A stretch of 64,000 bases of DNA from Emticicia sp. BO119 (GTDB taxonomy: Bacteria > Bacteroidota > Bacteroidia > Cytophagales > Spirosomataceae): positions 62,001 to 126,000 of the forward strand of contig NZ_JACETV010000005.1 in NCBI RefSeq assembly GCF_013912375.1, read 5' to 3'. This document shows, one piece after another, positions 60,263-64,000 of this stretch. The notes below the pieces were generated by a model that saw nothing but the letters and a program-made list of their open reading frames with translations, was not told where the DNA came from and made no database searches. Position numbers and translations under genes: made by a program. Each line of letters starts with the position of its first letter. The stretch's first letter is position 1.

Positions 60263-62480
60263 CCAGCAATTCATTCTGACCCAAAGGCACTAAAATCGTA
60301 AACTTAGTGCCTTTGCCCGATTCTGAACCAATAAACAGCTCTCCTCCTATAGCCTCAACGCGACCCTGAATATTTTTCAGTCCAATGCCTTTCTGCTGGT
60401 TTTCCTGTATGCCACGTCCGTTATCTATTACTTCCAATAGCAAATCCTTACCTTTCTGAGCCAGATAAATCGTAGCGCCAGTAGCTTTTGAATGCTTGAT
60501 GATATTCTGCATCAGTTCAAGACAAATGACGTAAATATTCAGATCAATATTTTTATTACGATACGTTAATTCATCAATTACCAAGTCGAAATAAATGCGC
60601 TGATTATGATTGATTTTCTGAATCATGCGTTTAAGTGCATTCGCCAGACCTTCTTTTTCCAGTTCTTCGGGCATCAGATTATGTGAGAGAATCCTGACTT
60701 CCGAATAAGCATTCTCAGTCATAGATAATATATTGGCATAAATCTGCTGCTCTCTTTCAGACAGGTGTTCGGGGCTGATATTATCTAACGATATATTGAT
60801 AGCCGTCAGTAAACTACCTAAATTATCGTGCAGGTCTGCGGCCATACGTTTACGCTCAATGGTTTGCCCACGCTGCATGGCTTCCTTGATTTCATCATAA
60901 GACTTCTGCAATTCTGCTGTTCTTTCCCTTACCTTTTGCTCCAGTTGTTCGTTCAGCAATTCTGCTTCTTTTTTCCGTTTCTGTATATTCCTGAAGTTCC
61001 AGGCCAGAGATAGCAGTAGCAGCCCAAGCAAACCAACACCAACCCACAAGAATTGCTGAGTCTGCTGTTTTCTTTCGGCTTCGGCTGACAAGTTTTCGAT
61101 ACGATTCTGCTGTAAAAGTCTTGTCTTTTCCGATGAGGTTTTCAGTTGTTCTATCTGAAACTTTCTTGCCAGTTCGTCTCTCTCATTCTTTTCATAAAGT
61201 GCCAACCTTTCAGCTTCCGCATTACGGCTTTTAAGTAGTAAAATTTCATTTGCCCGCAGCGATGAATCGATAATCGCCTTCTGTAATAATTCCTGTCGCT
61301 CAAACTCTGCTTTGGCTCTTTCTGTCTCCAGTTTCTTCTGCAACCCCAACACCTGTGTCAGTTTCCGACGATTACTTATTGAATCGTTCATGATATTGTA
61401 TCTTTCGTAGGCTGTCAGGGCTAAATCATATTTTTGCAGTTTTTTAGCAGACAGATACTGCACTTCATAATTATCAGCTTCGTGTTTGATAGCCATTGCC
61501 GCCTGCGCCAATGACTCTGATCTGGTAGTATATTGCAGAGCTAAAGAATAATCTCCTGATAAATATGCCGCCTTTGCCAGATAAGTATAACAAGCAAAAA
61601 GATAAAATCGGCTATTTGTTTCTTCAAAATACCTGACAGCTTTTTTGACATTAGCTATTCCTTCTTCAATTCTATCCAGATGTATAAGGCAACGGCCTAT
61701 TTCCATCAATGTAACCATTTCAATAGAAGTAGACAGCTTACCCTCATGGATATAATCCAATGCCTTCCGGTAATTTTTCAGTGCTTCGGCAAATTGCTTT
61801 TGTTCGGCATAAATCACACCTATATCATCATATTTATACGCATAGCTCAAAGCCCATTTACCGATTTTTTCTTTGGCAATACCCATTTTATAATCATTGG
61901 CCTGACAGATACTTATAATATCTAAGGCTTTTTTATGATAAATAAGGGCGTTTTCGTAATCACGCAAGAGCTGATAACTACTGGCAATGCGGGTTAATGA
62001 ATAAGTAGCCAGTATTAAATCTGCCCCTTTCAGATTCTCGGCTTTTTTATTGGCTTCCAGACTAATATCCAGTGCTTTCTGGTAATCTGTTTTAATGGTG
62101 TAAGCAATGCCTATATAATCATAGGCCTTGAAAATCTGGGCATTATACTGAATATGGGTGGCATATTTCAATAATCTTTCCGCATAACGCATCATCGAAT
62201 CAGGGTTTTTCTGTGCTATCCGGTTATTATAATACATATAGGCCAGTCGCTCTGTGGCCAACACTATTAGGGTATCTTCTGTCCTGTTTCTGGTTTTGTG
62301 TTCAAGTGTGTAAAACAACCTTTTAGTAGCCACAAAAATACTATCGGCATTCACGGGTTTACGGGCAAGGTCAGCCGCCTTAAAAGTATCATTCAGATCA
62401 GGCAAGCGAACCGATTGGGCAAAGCTATTGGAATAGAGGAGGGTCAGAACTATTGAAAAATAGAAGCTAATATTTTTCAT
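60249..62480 (-). CDS. TPR sensor histidine kinase
   Basis: A 743-aa kinase with signal-type N-terminus (IVLTLLYSNSFAQ), a periplasmic TPR array (about 40-390), a membrane helix (VGVGLLGLLLLSLAWNF), a coiled coil, a HisKA_3 domain with phospho-acceptor His near 550 (ERKRMAADLHDNLGS), and a HATPase domain (NIIKHSKATGA, VIDNGRGI, GIGLKNIQGRVEAIGG). This is the NarL/LuxR-type sensor common in Bacteroidota. No response regulator gene adjoins it. The ATG at 62480 is preferred over one ten codons upstream. Confidence 0.9.
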   Translation of the reverse strand: MKNISFYFSIVLTLLYSNSFAQSVRLPDLNDTFKAADLARKPVNADSIFVATKRLFYTLEHKTRNRTEDTLIVLATERLAYMYYNNRIAQKNPDSMMRYAERLLKYATHIQYNAQIFKAYDYIGIAYTIKTDYQKALDISLEANKKAENLKGADLILATYSLTRIASSYQLLRDYENALIYHKKALDIISICQANDYKMGIAKEKIGKWALSYAYKYDDIGVIYAEQKQFAEALKNYRKALDYIHEGKLSTSIEMVTLMEIGRCLIHLDRIEEGIANVKKAVRYFEETNSRFYLFACYTYLAKAAYLSGDYSLALQYTTRSESLAQAAMAIKHEADNYEVQYLSAKKLQKYDLALTAYERYNIMNDSISNRRKLTQVLGLQKKLETERAKAEFERQELLQKAIIDSSLRANEILLLKSRNAEAERLALYEKNERDELARKFQIEQLKTSSEKTRLLQQNRIENLSAEAERKQQTQQFLWVGVGLLGLLLLSLAWNFRNIQKRKKEAELLNEQLEQKVRERTAELQKSYDEIKEAMQRGQTIERKRMAADLHDNLGSLLTAINISLDNISPEHLSEREQQIYANILSMTENAYSEVRILSHNLMPEELEKEGLANALKRMIQKINHNQRIYFDLVIDELTYRNKNIDLNIYVICLELMQNIIKHSKATGATIYLAQKGKDLLLEVIDNGRGIQENQQKGIGLKNIQGRVEAIGGELFIGSESGKGTKFTILVPLGQNELLVNSR

Positions 62481-62595
62481 GGCATGCCGTTGTTTGGATG
62501 AAAATTCCAATCGAATAGTAAATTTACGTTTTAAAGGGTCGAATTATTCATTCTGCATCAAGTTTTTTGCAAAAAGTTATTAAGCGTTTTCTCTT

Positions 62596-62628
62596 AAAAA
62601 AACAAAACCCCCGGCTTATGACCAGGGG
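62596..62628 (-). terminator. terminator after the amidohydrolase gene
   Basis: Leftward: CCCCTGG/CCGGGGG stem with a 7-nt loop, followed by a T-rich run (A-rich 62596-62607 on the + strand). It ends the amidohydrolase transcript before the histidine kinase promoter region. Confidence 0.8.
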
Positions 62629-62653
62629 TAAAATAAAATATTTTTCACCTCTG

Positions 62654-63934
62654 CTACTTCTCCTTATAAATCTTCCCCTCTTTCATTACCAATGCTACAT
62701 TCATCATCACTTTGGCATCTTTCAACGGGTCACCTTCAACGGCTACAATATCAGCAAGTTTTCCTTTTTCAACAGAGCCTAATTCTGATTTCATACCCAG
62801 AATTTCCGCATTCACAATCGTAGCAGATTTAATAGCTTCCATCATCGGCATACCGCCTTCTACCATATATTGAAACTCTTTGGCATTATATCCATGCGGA
62901 AACACCCCGGCGTCTGTCCCGAATGCCACTTTCACCCCTGCCTTATAGGCTTTAGCAAAAGTTTCAGCAATTTGTTTGGCTGTTTCAATGGCTTTGGGCA
63001 CAACTAATGGATGATAATACCCCGGCACTTTTACCGAATCTCCTACCGTTTTTCCGGCAATGATGGTCGGCACATAATACGCTCCATGCTTTTTGAACAG
63101 TTCAATAGCTTCATCGTCCATAAAAGTACCATGTTCAATCGTAGTTACTCCGGCTCTGATGGCGCGTTTCATTCCTTCCGCACCATGTGCATGGGCAGCT
63201 ACATGAAAACCATAATCTTTAGCTGTTGAGACAATCGCCGAGATTTCGTCTTCTGTAAATTGCGGGCCTTTTCCGTTTTTGGCAATACTCAAAACACCCC
63301 CGGTTGCGGTTATCTTGATACAATCAGACCCATCTTTATACCGTTGGCGTACTGCCTGACGACCTCCTTCGGGGCTATCAACCACGCCATTTGTCACATA
63401 ATCAGGTACAGAATAGGTATTGCTGATACCATTGGTAGGGTCACCGTGCCCACCGGTCGTAGCAATCGTGCGACCAGCCGTAAAAATTCTCGGGCCAATT
63501 ACCAGACCTTTATTAATAGCATTGCGTATTGAAATATTTACGCCGCTACCGCCTAAATCTCTTACAGTTGTAAAGCCCGCCATGAGTGTAGTAGCTGCAT
63601 ATTTCTGCGATTCAAAGGCAACGTCAGCCATATTGCTACTCATACGTTTCAGGTACTGGTCTTTGCTGGTTTCGCTTTCTATATGCACGTGCATATCAAT
63701 CCAGCCCGGCATTACGGTACGGGTTTTCATATCAACCACTTTATCGGTGGCCTGAGCAGCTGTATAGCCATTCTGTATATCGGCAATACGATTTTTTTCT
63801 ACCACAATCGTCACCTGCGATTTAGGTGTATTGCTGATACCATCTATCAGTGTACCGCAATGAATAAGAGTGCGTTGTGCAAATGTGGTGGAAGATACCC
63901 CCAGTAAGAGGGCTAACAGGTAGCTTTTCTTCAT
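62654..63934 (-). CDS. secreted amidohydrolase family protein
   Basis: A 426-aa protein with signal peptide (ALLLGVSSTTFAQ). The metal site is complete: HVH in WIDMHVHIE, Lys in DCIKITATGG (likely carboxylated), His in VAAHAHGAEG, His in TTIEHGTF and Asp in VAFGTDAG. This matches imidazolonepropionase-like or prolidase-like exported hydrolases. The substrate is unknown; a dipeptide or cyclic amide is likely. Confidence 0.88.
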   Translation of the reverse strand: MKKSYLLALLLGVSSTTFAQRTLIHCGTLIDGISNTPKSQVTIVVEKNRIADIQNGYTAAQATDKVVDMKTRTVMPGWIDMHVHIESETSKDQYLKRMSSNMADVAFESQKYAATTLMAGFTTVRDLGGSGVNISIRNAINKGLVIGPRIFTAGRTIATTGGHGDPTNGISNTYSVPDYVTNGVVDSPEGGRQAVRQRYKDGSDCIKITATGGVLSIAKNGKGPQFTEDEISAIVSTAKDYGFHVAAHAHGAEGMKRAIRAGVTTIEHGTFMDDEAIELFKKHGAYYVPTIIAGKTVGDSVKVPGYYHPLVVPKAIETAKQIAETFAKAYKAGVKVAFGTDAGVFPHGYNAKEFQYMVEGGMPMMEAIKSATIVNAEILGMKSELGSVEKGKLADIVAVEGDPLKDAKVMMNVALVMKEGKIYKEK

Positions 63935-63970
63935 TGATGAGTTTAGTTTAGGTATGGTGTAAATATAAAT

Positions 63971-64000
63971 AAAAAAGCCTCTCTGTTGTGCAGAGAGGCT
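63971..64000 (-). terminator. terminator of a leftward gene beyond the window
   Basis: A 10-bp perfect stem (AGCCTCTCTG/CAGAGAGGCT) with a 5-nt loop and six T on the leftward strand. It must belong to a leftward gene to the right of the window and insulates it from the amidohydrolase promoter. Confidence 0.8.

Overview
The window looks like the chromosome of a Bacteroidota bacterium, most likely a member of the Cytophagales. The pointers are a type IX secretion C-terminal sorting domain (43734-45371), promoters ending in the Bacteroidota -7 box TAnnTTTG, several secreted or lipoprotein families typical of the phylum, and scarce Shine-Dalgarno sequences. This is inferred from protein families and signals; no database search was possible.

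Region 1 (1 to about 26160, possibly to about 28165) is the late half of a siphovirus-like prophage. A short leftward set of small genes (ASCH protein and unknowns, 1-1497) is followed by rightward head genes (scaffold, decoration, major capsid protein E), connector/neck genes, tail terminator, tail tube and the tail assembly chaperone, whose second half (6513-6836) is in the -1 frame. A leftward block (6860-13042) then holds two DNA-binding proteins, an unknown protein and the 1563-aa tape measure protein, in reverse orientation to the other structural genes. Rightward transcription resumes with Dit-like and Tal-like proteins, two tail fibres, a GH42-like glycosidase, a secreted protein sharing that enzyme's C-terminal domain, and the lysis genes (lysozyme, holin and two membrane/coiled-coil proteins). 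A umuDC pair and tRNA-Ala(GGC) close the region. Integrase, repressor, terminase and portal genes are not in the window.

Region 2 (28166-39889) is host backbone: tRNA-Ala, a metalloprotease/beta-propeller/barrel protein, an NlpC/P60 lipoprotein, MsrB, RecN, a SCO1 copper chaperone with cytochrome c, and a leftward tcdA-coaX-OMP-lptC operon.

Region 3 (39955-42078) is a compact type II restriction-modification system: C-box operator, controller protein, MjaI-like endonuclease and a convergent methyltransferase. Region 4 (42306-51446) carries a NUC1 nuclease lipoprotein, a CotH-like T9SS cargo protein, ElaA, a TatD-like hydrolase, a HipA-like kinase/DUF3037 pair behind a palindrome array, a Tat-exported oxidoreductase, a DUF3820 protein, an SDR enzyme and an internally duplicated membrane protein.

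Region 5 (51472-64000) includes three full-length secreted fibre-like proteins and one decayed copy. The three full-length genes share one promoter architecture: an ATCACGG-N4-CCGTGAT palindrome abutting a TTG -33 box, exactly 20 nt, then GAnATTTG. A Crp/Fnr regulator lies beside the third copy. The remainder is a DUF1398 protein, a beta-propeller lipoprotein, an M1 peptidase, a TPR protein, a TPR histidine kinase and an amidohydrolase. The strongest candidates for something undescribed are this regulon and, in the prophage, the inverted tape-measure module and the secreted twin of the tail glycosidase's C-terminal domain.
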